Shown piece after piece: positions 35,841 through 46,327 of a stretch of DNA of 64,000 bases. This stretch comes from Knufia peltigerae (lineage: Eukaryota > Ascomycota > Eurotiomycetes > Chaetothyriales > Trichomeriaceae): the NCBI GenBank assembly GCA_030247855.1, contig JAPDRN010000080.1:103833-167832 (forward strand). Reading direction: 5' to 3'. Numbering within the stretch: the first letter of the stretch is position 1; each line of letters opens with the position of its first letter. The notes under the pieces were generated by a model. The model worked only from the letters and a program-made list of their open reading frames with translations, ran no database searches and was not told the DNA's origin. The translations under genes were made by a program, and so were the position numbers.

Positions 35841-37133
35841 TCAAAATACTGCCATGCCTTGGGCATTCTTTCCCACTCCCATCGACTCGAGCGAGAAATG
35901 CTGGACCAACTTCGCCGACCCTTGACCGCCGGATACGTCCACCACGCTGACCGCGGCCGGCGTGGTTCCGTTTCCAGGTGAAAGGGCGTAGATGAAGTTG
36001 CCGGCCGCCACCAGATCGATGAGTCCCGGGTCTCCGTCTGCCGAAAGATCCGTGGTGGACAGGATACTGGCGTCGGTCAGACTCATTTCCACCAGACGGT
36101 TCACGCCGACGTCGGCGACGAAAGCACTCCCGGTCTTCTTGGAGATGGTGGCCCAACAGGTCGCCTTTTGGCCTTCGATGGTCTGGTTTGCCACGAGCGA
36201 GGCCTCGTTGGTCGCCTGGTCGACAGAGACCACCGCGGCGCCGAACGACGCGTCCGTCACGAAGACGTTGTTGGTCCCCTCGATGTTCTCGGATCCGAAC
36301 AAGACGGCGGTGCCCGCGGGCGAGCTGCGCGTGTCTTGCATGGCCAGGGTTCCTGCCCTGCCCCAGGCCGACGCCTGGACGGGGAACACCGAGAAGAAAC
36401 CGGTGGTGCCGACGGCCGGGTTGCCCTTGACCGTGGCGTAGAGACGGGATTCGTCCGGGGAGAAGAACAGTTGCGACACGGCGTTCGTCGGTCCGACGGG
36501 GGGGGTTGTCTGGTTGAGGTCGAAAGACCGCAGGCCGTCCATCGCGCCGAGACCTTGCGCGGAGAAGCTCGAGCACGAGACTCCATTGACCATGCCTGTC
36601 GTGCCGACGCACACCAAATTGTTCTTGCTCGACGCTGCGACGGTATTGGGAAATTGGCCTGGCAGGGCCACGGGTTGTCCGACCATCGTCAGGGACGTAG
36701 GGTTCCGAGGGTCAAACGACATCATCGATACCGTGTTGCTGCCGGCGTTGACCGCAAAGATGTTCTAGTATGGATGTGTCAGTATTGCAAGTTACAGGTT
36801 GGTATACGTTGTCGCGCTCACATTGCCAGCCATCGTCAAGCTCGACTGGCTATCCAAGGCGTCTGGCCCTGCCATCATTCCAGTGCTGCCATCAATGAAA
36901 TTCGATCCTGAGCCACCAGTCCCGGTCACACTTCCGCTCGAAAGTTTTCCATCCGCTCCAACCGGCAAAGCGACGACCGAGTTGGTCTGGTCGTTGGTGA
37001 TGAAGTATATGGCTTTGGCACCGCCGGCGCCGGGACCTGATGGCGGGCTAGGTCTTTTCCAATCGGACCATGGAGCTGCCGAGGCAGTGAGGCCTAGAGA
37101 GGCCAAGAGAAGGAAGCGAGCGCTGGAAAGCAT
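35841..37133 (-). CDS. Secreted beta-propeller protein, 3-carboxymuconate-cyclase/lactonase-like (411 aa)
   Basis: It begins with a clear signal peptide (MLSSARFLLLASLGLTASAA), so it is probably secreted or wall-associated. The rest is a series of beta-rich repeats typical of seven-bladed propellers of the lactonase/3-carboxy-cis,cis-muconate-cyclase type: AIYFITNDQTNSVVALPV, QLFFSPDESRLYATVKGNP, NNVFVTDASFGAAVVSVD and NFIYALSPGNG. An intron at 36765-36821 joins MAGN to NIFAVNAGSNTVS; 412 codons in frame. The coding part is more GC-rich than its flanks. Fungal homologues include abundant secreted antigens of unproven activity, so enzymatic function here is only inferred. Confidence 0.85.
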
Positions 37134-38048
37134 CTTCTATGTTACAGTCTCAGACCGTATATGCGTGGTGGTAAGAGGTAGAAGATGGTTGTTCGACTGT
37201 GGTCTCTTGTCCGCCAGGAATGGAAGAGGCCAAAAGATTGGGAGCCGGACTCGTTCTGTTATATATCTCGCTGGTAAGGTAGAGCATCGGTTGAAAAAGA
37301 CGTCGCAACATGGGCGCCATGTTGGATCAGGAAACTATTGATTTCGATCATCTGTTTCGTTTGAGCCGGCGCGAAATAGTGATTGTCCCATATTGAGGAT
37401 GATTTCATTCTGCGACATTACCAAGCCGTTGCAAGTGTTCAACTTGAGTCAATTTGTACCGTGTACTCCGTTCGAGTGCTGTCGATTCCATGTTTCTTCG
37501 AACGATTACTCAATCCAATATTCCTCCTTGCGATCTAGTTGAAGTGGACCAGGCGTGGACCACCCCAATGAAACTAAACCCAAAGTAGGAATTTTGGATT
37601 ATTGAATCTCCTTCAAACGTGTCGCACACTTGGAGCCTCAGGGACCATCGTGTGGATGTGATTGGTGAACACAATTGTCGCATGGAACCGGCCTTTTTTT
37701 GGCCCCAACGAAGCGAAAACCCCAGAAGGGACAGTCAGCAATGAGATCGAACCTCCGTACCAACCGACCTCGTCGCTCGTCATTCGTAGTCGACTCGTGG
37801 CTCTCTCTTCAGCTTCTGCAAGTACGAGCAGATCTCTCTCCCTCTCTCTCTGTCTGCCTTTTTGCTTTTGTAAGCCTCTCTCGGAGTTGTCCGGTTCATC
37901 CTACCTTTCCACCAGAGTGACGACTTTCAATTTCCGTCAGCCGAATCAATTGATTGATTTCTTTTGTCGCTTGGACTTTTTGTGCAACGAAACGGAGACC
38001 GCATCTCACACTCCCCCACTCACCTCTGCATCAAGCGACGGAAACAAA
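37134..38048. promoter_or_regulatory. Bidirectional promoter region with CT-rich leader
   Basis: 915 bp between the divergent propeller and bZIP genes. A TACTCCGT motif copy is at about 37464. A CT tract near 37830-37858 lies in the presumed bZIP 5' leader, a common fungal promoter feature. Confidence 0.45.
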
Positions 38049-39792
38049 ATGGTTGATGTCTTTCGTCCCCTCTTTCGGACCGTCGAAGGTACGTATGCGC
38101 CGGTAAACGAGGTTCCCTCTTTTCAGGCCCGGAGAGAGACGGAAGCCCGTAACCTCTGGAGACACACAAGGCTAAATTTGTTTGTGTAATCAGATCGTGT
38201 CGCGAATCGTCGCGAACAACTGAGAAAGGCGCAAAAGTCGGTCCATCCATTCACCCACCATCTTCCTGCCACATCTTGCCTTTCTAGGGCGATGTGCGTC
38301 CTCGTTTGACCGGTGACCAGTCTTGCTGACAGTTTGTGTTTGTATTCGTGTCCTTTTTGATAGAACATTCAGAGAAAGACGAGATCAGTATCTCAAAACC
38401 CTCGAACAACAGGTGCAGAGACTTCAAAAATCCGAGTCCGACTTACAGACTCAAGTTGACCGTCTCGAGCGTGAACTTGCCGAGGCGACGAATCGTTTAG
38501 CCGTCATCGATAACAAGAGGAACGGATTCGCACAGTACCCTTATCAAAATCAAAACCAGAATAGTTTTCGAGCAGACCGAAACAACAACAACAGCAGCAG
38601 CAGCACAACCTGGGAGACAAACAACTGGGAAACCAACGACTTTATATCCCCGCAATCCCAGTCTCACTCTCAGTACCAGTTCCAGCCCCATGGAGGTGTC
38701 AGCAATGAAAAAGTCAACAGTCAGAGTCGGAGCCCAAGTGGCAGTGGCAGTGCAGTAGTCTGGGTTGAAAGTCAGAATGACAAACCCTGGCAGATGCACG
38801 TATTGTCGTCCACGACAAAAACAGATTCTGTTCCTGGTAGTAATCGTCAACCACAGTGGCCATTGAGTCCAATCAGCTTGGAGAGTGAGAATACGAATAA
38901 TACTTCATCACCTCAAGATTGGTATTCTCGTTCAAATTTTACAGGTGAGTTTCGGCTGTCCTTGTTCTAATCTGTGACACCTTTCGTTATAAGAAGTCTG
39001 GAGACAGAGCCATTACTGACTCATAAAATGAACGGACTTGGCAGATCAACAACCTCAATATGACAGTTCTCAACTTTCCAAAGAATCTATTTTTACCGTC
39101 AATTCGGGATACGTGGCGCAGCTCGACCTTGTGATTGTGGCCATGGAATTCGTGTTAAAGTATGTTACAACTTACCACTTGATACCCCAAAAAAATCCAT
39201 GAACAGACGTGTGTGTGCCGTCGTTTACCTCATCACTGTTGGATTTGCTCGCTGACCTTTGATTTTTCTACTTTTAGACTCGAAAGACCTTGTCTTCCAC
39301 ATATCCACCAACCAGATGACGGTGGGAATCAGACAGCACCCCCGGGTCACGTCCATACCGCCACCGCGGCATTACTATGCAGCAGCAACAACAACAACAA
39401 CAACAACAACACCGCCGTCGCGCCCACACATGACATTTGTTCTCGTTCGTGGAACGCACCGACCGAGGTCCTGCGTCGACTTTTGGAGGCGTCGAGTACT
39501 CTCCCCGTCGAACAAGGTCTGGAGGTCACGCCGATCCAAGTGTGGCACATGATAAGTCAATCTCGTGGGTTTGCGTCGATGAAGGTCGAAAAGTTGACGG
39601 TGATAACGGATCGATTATTGGCACAGATCAAGTGTTACGGGTACGTGTTGCTCTTTTTTTTTGCCCTTTGGCGTTCCGTGTCACTGTCCCGTCTTCCAAA
39701 GTCAACGATTCTAATCATGACGTCGCCCCATCTACAGGTTCGGTGCCGTTCTGAAACATGATCAAATCAAAAGGATGATTGCGGATATTTGA
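38049..39792 (+). CDS. bZIP transcription factor, Yap-like (398 aa, 6 exons)
   Basis: Nuclear bZIP regulator. The basic region is split by two introns and reads RVANRREQLRKAQKTFRERR (residues 15-34), followed by the zipper with Leu at 41, 48, 55 and 62. The QxxFR signature is Yap-type, but the usual Asn before it is Leu. Exons: 38049-38088, 38194-38236, 38364-38944, 39045-39159, 39278-39640 and 39738-39792; 399 codons in frame. The middle is Asn/Ser/Gln-rich. The C-terminal part (VIVAMEFVLKLERPCLPHI, ERP-x-H) and the end ITDRLLAQIKCYGFGAVL match a conserved C-terminal domain of fungal bZIP factors in this group. A CAA repeat encodes a run of eight Asn near residue 300. The targets are unknown. 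Confidence 0.88.
39386..39410. repeat. (CAA)n trinucleotide repeat in the bZIP coding region
   Basis: About eight CAA units. In the coding frame they are read as AAC codons and encode poly-Asn. Confidence 0.95.
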
Positions 39793-39981
39793 TTTGAACC
39801 TGAATCAAGTTCTGACAAAATGAGATGCGTTGATACTGCTGGTTGATGGTTTGTCGTGACGAATACTTTCACCAACAGAAAAAAACACGCCATGACACGG
39901 AAAAATATTGGGAATAATTGCATGTCACCTTTGTTTGTCTTCCATACTGTATCTCGCCGACTCTGGGGGAGGGGGGGAGGT

Positions 39982-40513
39982 TTATCTGCTTCGAGGTTGT
40001 TTCCTAGCCGCCAAATCATGCAAATCCTCGTTATCCCCAACCTTGACAGACTCGTCGATCTTTTCGCCTTTGTCTTGGGGGCCCGCGGACCCCAAAGATG
40101 AGTCTCTCAGAGCCTCGTCCACGCTCTCACTCAAACTCATGCCGCCTCCTATTTCTGGTAGTAATGAAAACGTCGAGGTTTTCTTGTTGTTGCCATGATT
40201 TTGTTTCGTGTCATCCATCATTGAATTTCTGTAATTTTTGAGACAAGAGCAAAATACGTAAGTAAAGAGCTCTTCAGGAGGTACTTGATACTTCTGGTAG
40301 GAGGCGGACCAACGAAAGTATTAGGTAATCTCGGAGGAGGGTCTCCAATGGCCACGCTGTTCTCGGAGACAGCGGCAGATACAGTACAGTGCAATGAGAA
40401 ATCATTAAAAGGAAGAATAGATGAGATGAGATGATGAAACAAATCAAAAAAAAGAGATCAAAATCTTACTGATTTGTTGATCCATTATTGTTTCCCCCTC
40501 GTGCGTTTTGCAT
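39982..40513 (-). CDS. Small Pro/Gly-rich hypothetical protein (about 120 aa)
   Basis: Three short exons join in frame: 40470-40513 (start ATG at 40513, MQNARGGNNNGSTN), 40285-40356 (VAIGDPPPRLPNTFVGPPPT) and 39982-40228 (MMDDTKQNHGNNKKT, LLPEIGGGMSLSESVDEALR). The exons sum to 121 codons and the donors (GTAAG, GTACCT) and acceptors are acceptable. I do not recognise the family. The C-terminal half is acidic and probably disordered, with no signal peptide or membrane segment. The frame stays open about 130 nt upstream of the chosen start (SYDSIDTVPSGRSRY), so the true 5' end may lie further up. Confidence 0.45.
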
Positions 40514-40984
40514 GTTGATCTGACTTTTGTGACTGTAAATGCCGGAGGTCGTTGTCGTTGGGTTCGTGGTCTGTGCCTGTGTTTGATACCTAGATCTTCC
40601 TGAAGGTACTGTATCGATTGAATCGTATGAGGGGATTTGTATTTATGAAAAGAGATGATTGTGTTATGTTGAAACTCCCTCTCTCTCCTTTGACAAAAGT
40701 GTGATGTTCAGTAAGATTGAGGAAAATATCACAACATTGTGATTACCTGACCTACTTTTCTCGGCTGTATCGGCGCCTTTTTTTTTTGTTTCTAGGCATT
40801 GCCTAGGTACGTACCATACTTTATGGAGTAGGTACAACGCAATACGACTGTAAGACTGGCAGTAAACAAAAATATACTGTACAGTAATTCGGTACGAGTA
40901 CAAACTGCACGGTGATGCAGCTTATTACCGTAGCTCATAAGAAATCTCACACCTTCAATTGAGGTATTCTCTAGCCCTTCGTAC
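40514..40984. other. Intergenic, no gene seen
   Basis: 471 bp between the small hypothetical protein and the deaminase stop. It may include an upstream exon of the small gene. A near-palindrome (GGTACGTACC) is near 40806. Confidence 0.4.
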
Positions 40985-42897
40985 TCAAATCCATCTCAAT
41001 CGCAAAAAGCACAAATCTCTCTCTCCTTTACCAATGATACGCAAACCTACATGATCCTGATCTTCCGGTCTCACAAAATACATTTCATCTCCCAACCTCA
41101 AATCTTCGAGTTTGACCAGATTAGACACATGTTCAGTTCCATTTGTCGCCGAAACCTTTCGAAACTGTGCCATTCCTATTGAAGGAGTTTCGACCTCCAG
41201 ACTGATATTTATACCGGGTATGCTGTCGATGTACTGTGGTTGATCTGGTTCGATCCGAACTTCTTGAGTCGACGGTCCCGATCGTAATGTCGACGATGAA
41301 TCTGATGGGTTGCTTGCTATCTGGTCAACCTTTCGCTCGTCCTTCTCATTGCTCTGACTGACAATGTCCTCAACCATATCGGATTTCAAATCAAGTTTTT
41401 CGAATACAGCTTCATCCACCGCCTCTGCTTCACCTATAGCCGGCATGTGCGGCTGCTGCTGCTGCTGTTGAGACATGACCGAAGAAGCTACCGGCGAATA
41501 CCTGGGAAAATCTCTCAGGTTGTGCCTGCTGGTCAATGGAAAAGCACGACCATGCTTTTCTTTGACGAGACGTCTACATTCGTCGTCCATGAGCGCGATG
41601 ATGCCCCTGAGCTTCTTAACAACCTCTGAGCTGTAATCCGCCAGGTCCGGAATGGTCCATTGATCATACAGCCGGCCGTGAGTGGCCGACACCATGAACG
41701 CCCCGTGTGACTCGATGAACAGGTGGCAGAGGAAGCAGGCAGCCTTGCTCGTCCCGATGAAGCGAGGTGGAATGCGTGGTGGTGGTGGTGGTTGTGACTT
41801 GAGGTAATGTGTAATGATTTGTACCTCTGCGTGTACGTGACATTTCACCCGTTTGCCTTCGGCAGATATCGTCGTCCATTTCGAAGCATATGATTCGAGA
41901 TATAGCGGTGTGATGTTTGTGAACAAAGCTCGTGAACCTCTCTTACGGACATCCTTTACTAGCGTAACCGGTATCCTGTGGTACGCGGCGAGTTTATCGA
42001 TCTGCATGACGAACTTGTTGTTGAACCACTTTTTAGGACTTATTCCGGCCGAAGAGAGGGTATTCCAGAAAGACATTTCCCCATCACGAGTGGTGACGGA
42101 GAAGCATTTCTTGACAATGACTTGCAACTCATACATCTCATCAATCGCTGACAGAGATTCGGACCTGCGTAGGAACTCTTCGAAATCAATCTTCAGGCGA
42201 GACAGTCTTCTAGAAAGATCTTGACCAGCCGGACCTCGAGCAGTCTGCCGTAAGCTTGCCAGGGCACTGTTCGGGCTGTCAGAAATGACGAGTTTTAGAG
42301 TATGGTTCCCACGCCTGAAAGAAGGTGTTCCTGTAAGGAAAAAGTGCATGCGTTCTAGGATTCGACCGTGACAGAGATTGATGACCGCCTCTGAAACTCC
42401 CGAGATGCATTGTGTTGTTGTCATTTCTGCCAACAAATTTGATGAGAAGAAACACCGACACGTCAACATTTAATATACATACCATCCCTCGCGCAAGACA
42501 TCAAAAGCTCACATATGTGACCGAGACCGGCCTTGAATTCTTTATTTACTCCTTCATTGGCCGCGACACGGAAGATGAGTCCTTCGGGTTCGTGGTTCTC
42601 TTCGACACACACAGCGGTGACACTACCTACTCCTTCCTTTGCTGCCAGTATGTACGCCACGTCGTCCGCGAGCCGCCTTTCCACGTCGAAAGAGAGTTGT
42701 CGTCGGGCATTGTTGCTCCAACTCTTGTCGTGATGGGCGGCATCGCTGGTCGCAGGGAGCCAGAGCCTTGGTTTGATGGGCACCTGATTGCACTTTAGAG
42801 ACAGTGCAACCAGATCTCGGCGGAAATTGTCCTCGGACAAGGGTTTCCAAATGGAATTCTGCCGAGTGGCAGTCTGAACAGGTTGCGGCCGTGACAT
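40985..42897 (-). CDS. Fungal OTT_1508-type nucleic acid/nucleotide deaminase-like protein (618 aa)
   Basis: Two exons (42483-42897 and 40985-42426) give 619 codons in frame; the start is ATG at 42897 (MSRPQPVQTATRQ). The central part carries a cytidine-deaminase-fold zinc site: H337-A-E339 in CHVHAEVQIITHYL, and C369-x2-C372 in SKAACFLCHLFIES. This arrangement matches the OTT_1508-like deaminase family (PF14441 type), which fungi are thought to have taken from bacterial effector or polymorphic-toxin systems and expanded. The N-terminal 250 residues are helical and unique to the fungal form. The C-terminal 200 residues are disordered (poly-Pro, poly-Gln, Ser/Asp-rich), then a folded tail. All zinc ligands are kept, so it may be active. 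The substrate is unknown. Confidence 0.82.
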
Positions 42898-43665
42898 TGA
42901 AAAGCCCTCGAGCAGGTAACGTCGCGGGAACACCTACCGTCACTTTTGGTTCTGATTGAGCTCACCATGTTGTCCGAGATACGGCAAGCGCCAAATTGAT
43001 TGGCACCAGTAAGAATGTGCCAGCTGGCGACCAGCTTAGGGTCGTTGTGTGCTGCATCATGCCTGCAGTTACATGCATCTGAATCTCGTTGAGCGAATCA
43101 TGGGGACACCACTTGTGGCTGAAGAGAAACCCATTGACATGGCGTACAAACAGGATATCCCATTTGTGAAGCCTCGGCTCTACCTTGCGAACATTGAGAT
43201 TACATGATCAAGCGATCAACACAACACTTGAAACATGTTGTCATTATCGAGAGGGTAGAAGGAGTCAAAAACACCATTGAATTTTCGTTTACCAACCACA
43301 TGCCATGGCCAAGCCATTCTCAAAGGGAAATCTAGTCTTTAATGCTGTAATGTACGTACTGCTTAGGTATCTTGGGTATTAAGAATAGAATACAGTCTCG
43401 CAAAGAGTGCATTGTTCCTTATGCGTGTTAGTATTACTACCGCAGCAGTAGGAACAGCCTATGCAATGCATTCCATGCAATTCCTTCTCGACACCGCCAT
43501 CTTTTACGGTCACTGTACCACCCATGGAAAGATTCATATATCGCCAGTATCAATGCAATTTGCCGGTCCCAGTATGGAGTAAACCATCCTCTCATAGTCG
43601 GAAAGAGAATTTCTTGGACGCCAGAAAATGCAACATGTATGGCCATCAACAGTATCAATCTCCAA
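42898..43665. other. Intergenic, no gene seen
   Basis: 768 bp between the deaminase start and the BAG gene stop. A hydrophobic frame at 43437-43685 overlaps the BAG stop and shows no family features. Confidence 0.5.
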
Positions 43666-44907
43666 TCAACCTTTCGCAACGGCATCCAACCTCTTCATTA
43701 TGTCATTGGTCTCATTGATCAAACCCTTTCTGAACGCTCTTGCCTCGGGGTTGTCGACGTCAATAGCATCCGCTTTGAGCATAATATGTAGCATGATACT
43801 CTCGCTCAATTTACGATGCTCCTTCTCCCTATCTTGAGAATTCGAAGGAGGATTGGAGATAAACTTTTGACAGAGAGGCAGCCACTGGTCTTGAAATGTA
43901 TTTGAGAGGGCTTGCAACTTGCCCAAAGGAGTGCTGGGATCTGCAGAGACTCGGGCTGACGGAGCTGGCGTCGAACTTGGTCGTGGTGATGAGCCTCGTG
44001 TGCGTGACGGTTCTCGTCGGTAGGTCCTATCGTCCACATCAGGCCTCAGACTGCCACGAGATTGTCTCTCAGAAGCACTGCCAGAGGGAATATGGCCGTT
44101 GGGAGAAAGAAAGTTCGATGAGATTGGTGACTTCTGGGTCGGTAATTGTTCGCTGCTTCGATCTCTGACCGATGATAGCGCACGAGGCCGTCTCCGGGGA
44201 TTTTGGCTTGCCACAGATTCCTGATCACTGGACGACGGACTATCGCGGTCGCTGTAGTCAAGCACACCTTCGGTCTTGATCGCTGCCACTTCGCTGTTTT
44301 GTTTCATATTGTATTTCCTCAAGGGCCACGAATCATGCTTCAGATCCCGCTTTTTGTAGACCAGCCGGACCCTTCTGGGATCAGTCGACAAAGCCCGTGC
44401 CACGGCTTCACGCAGCTGACCAACATATGCTTTTTCTTCACTAATGGAGTAGGCGGGAAACTCGACCGGTATGAGGGAAGCCATGTACCGTACGAGGATC
44501 AGGTCAGGTGCTTCGGGGTCATCGTAAGTATTGTTGTGGGCTTTTGTCATTGTCGGTCGATGAGCATCGTGTAGTATGTCATGATCTGCGTCGATGTACT
44601 CGAACTGGCTTGAAAGATTGCGTGCGTAGGGGTCGACAATGTGACTGGTGTACGGTGAGCCTCCATTGCGCCCACCACCATAGGCATAGTAGCCGCCGTA
44701 GCTGCTCATCAGAAAACGGCAGACGAAGAACAGGAGAGAGAGGAGGACGGCGGCAAGGGTAGTATAAGAGGCGGTGGAATAATCTGTTAGGGCGGTGTTG
44801 AGGTGATTGTGAAATTCAGGTGGGAGCCGGCGGAGGAGGGGTTCGGCGAGGCTAGTGAGGCTTTGTAGGGAGTCGGAAAACCAAGTCTGCAGACTTGAGG
44901 AAGCCAC
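43666..44907 (-). CDS. BAG-domain Hsp70 co-chaperone, membrane-anchored (about 413 aa; 5' end uncertain)
   Basis: BAG proteins release ADP from Hsp70; fungal membrane-bound versions (Snl1-like) sit on the ER or nuclear envelope. One hydrophobic segment is present near the N-terminus (TLAAVLLSLLFFVCRFLM). A ubiquitin-like stretch follows (EFPAYSISEEKAYVGQLREA, VRLVYKKRDLKHDSWPLRKY), then a Ser/Arg-rich linker. A C-terminal BAG domain comes last (LGKLQALSNTFQDQWLPLCQ, EHRKLSESIMLHIMLKADAI, ETNDIMKRLDAVAKG). The frame opens with GTG at 44907 directly after an in-frame TGA four codons upstream. No ATG occurs before the membrane segment, so either a 5' exon is missing from this model or initiation is unusual. 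Confidence 0.8.
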   Translation of the reverse strand: MASSSLQTWFSDSLQSLTSLAEPLLRRLPPEFHNHLNTALTDYSTASYTTLAAVLLSLLFFVCRFLMSSYGGYYAYGGGRNGGSPYTSHIVDPYARNLSSQFEYIDADHDILHDAHRPTMTKAHNNTYDDPEAPDLILVRYMASLIPVEFPAYSISEEKAYVGQLREAVARALSTDPRRVRLVYKKRDLKHDSWPLRKYNMKQNSEVAAIKTEGVLDYSDRDSPSSSDQESVASQNPRRRPRALSSVRDRSSEQLPTQKSPISSNFLSPNGHIPSGSASERQSRGSLRPDVDDRTYRREPSRTRGSSPRPSSTPAPSARVSADPSTPLGKLQALSNTFQDQWLPLCQKFISNPPSNSQDREKEHRKLSESIMLHIMLKADAIDVDNPEARAFRKGLINETNDIMKRLDAVAKG

Positions 44908-46327
44908 GGTGAAAGAATATCAACCCAGTAGGAAACTGAGGTAGCGACGCTCAACCACAGGCAATCGCAGGCTGAGTGTTTGTGGGATTTATTTTGACGA
45001 TTTTGAGGCGATTGAAATCGAGGCGAGAAAAAAGTGGTGACAAGAATCGACGTCGTCAGTGGTGGAGAATGTTGATGTTCGAGGTGGATCGCTAGAAGGA
45101 GAAAAAGCGATAAAGAGAGTACGATCAATTCGACAGGGGAGAGGAATGATATGAGTGGTAGAATCTTCTAACTCATACGTAGTTGTAGTATGGGATGAGG
45201 AATCAGTCTTTCGAACGGGCTGGGCCACCCTGTTATGTTCTCGGTTTAGGCGGCGAGGATCATACAACAGGGATGGGGGATGACGAAGACAGCCTCGCAC
45301 GGAGAAAGTGTCGAATTGTCGACGGAAATGGGTGATTGTGTGCGTGATGAATTACTGATGCCTGGTTTCAATGTCTCTTTTCTTCTTCTCTTCTCTCTCT
45401 CTCGTAACTCATTCAGCCGCAAGCATGAGATCGCAGGATTGACGCCTTTTCTTCCAGCTGGTACTTGACGGATTGGCAGTTTCTTCCGCGTTTCTCCCGT
45501 CCATGGAAAATTGTTTTTGCGGAACCCGAAGGACAAAGGCCTCAAACAGCTGACATAATTCCTTGGCGTCTTCTGATGGATGTTCAAATGCACGTCGATT
45601 TCCGACCCTGTTCCATGTATTGATTGATTTTCACAGGAAAATGCCTCGGACTCGCCTGGTCTTGTCCGGTACACCTGAGAATAGTAACTCAGCCTTGGGG
45701 ATGATTCGGCTCCGTCTCGCCGGTTGAACAATATCATGCTCCTATCAGACCACGAGTGTCCTCGGGGCACACAAGGCTAGTGACCCCTGGGGTTGGTACT
45801 GTACGGAGTACATAGAACCATTTCTGTTTGTACACCACTGGCTCCCAATGGCCATGAAACAAGCAACATGTTTGTATTGGGGCGTTTGACTACCATAACC
45901 TTCGAGAACAAACCCCCAAGACGTTTCGTCGCCTTGAATCCAGCTTTCGAGAGACTTTTTGGTCATGTTCTCTGCTTCATGATACAAAGACCTTGCAACA
46001 AGCCGCTCTTTTCTCCACCGGTACCTCTTTGACAACTTTCGAATATGTAGGTACTTCTATCAAGTGGCCTCCATGCCCATGTGGTTCTCATTGTGAATCC
46101 ATCACGTCTAGTTGCTGTCCCGTGCCACCCGTATCCTCTGCTGAGGCTCTACCGCCATACGACCTTATTCACCGGCTTTGACGCGCCGCGATATGTTCAA
46201 TCACCGCCTCAACTCAGAACAGCGTGCTTGGCGAACAGGATACACACATCATGAAGCTATCTTCGTGGTCAAAATGGCAACATTGCAGCATGTTCCATAC
46301 TCAAGGTAGTCGCGCAACTTTGACAAG
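44908..46327. promoter_or_regulatory. Divergent intergenic region between BAG and F-box genes
   Basis: 1.4 kb. It must hold the BAG 5' end and both promoters. A minus-strand frame at 45246-45770 (174 codons) has no domain and is not called. An exact copy of the 20-nt GTACGGAGTAC-containing sequence is at 45796-45815. Confidence 0.4.
45801..45811. repeat. Dispersed near-palindromic motif GTACGGAGTAC
   Basis: Same 11-mer as at 27787-27797, with identical flanks for 20 nt. Confidence 0.7.

Noticed and set aside
36168..36911. 247-codon plus-strand frame and 269-codon minus-strand frame (35803-36612)
   Set aside because: Both overlap the GC-rich propeller gene in other frames and are Arg/Gly/His-rich nonsense.
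43437..43685. Hydrophobic 82-codon minus-strand frame
   Set aside because: It overlaps the BAG gene stop and resembles no known small membrane protein.
45246..45770. 174-codon minus-strand frame upstream of the BAG gene
   Set aside because: No domain, irregular composition, and no splice that would supply the BAG start codon.
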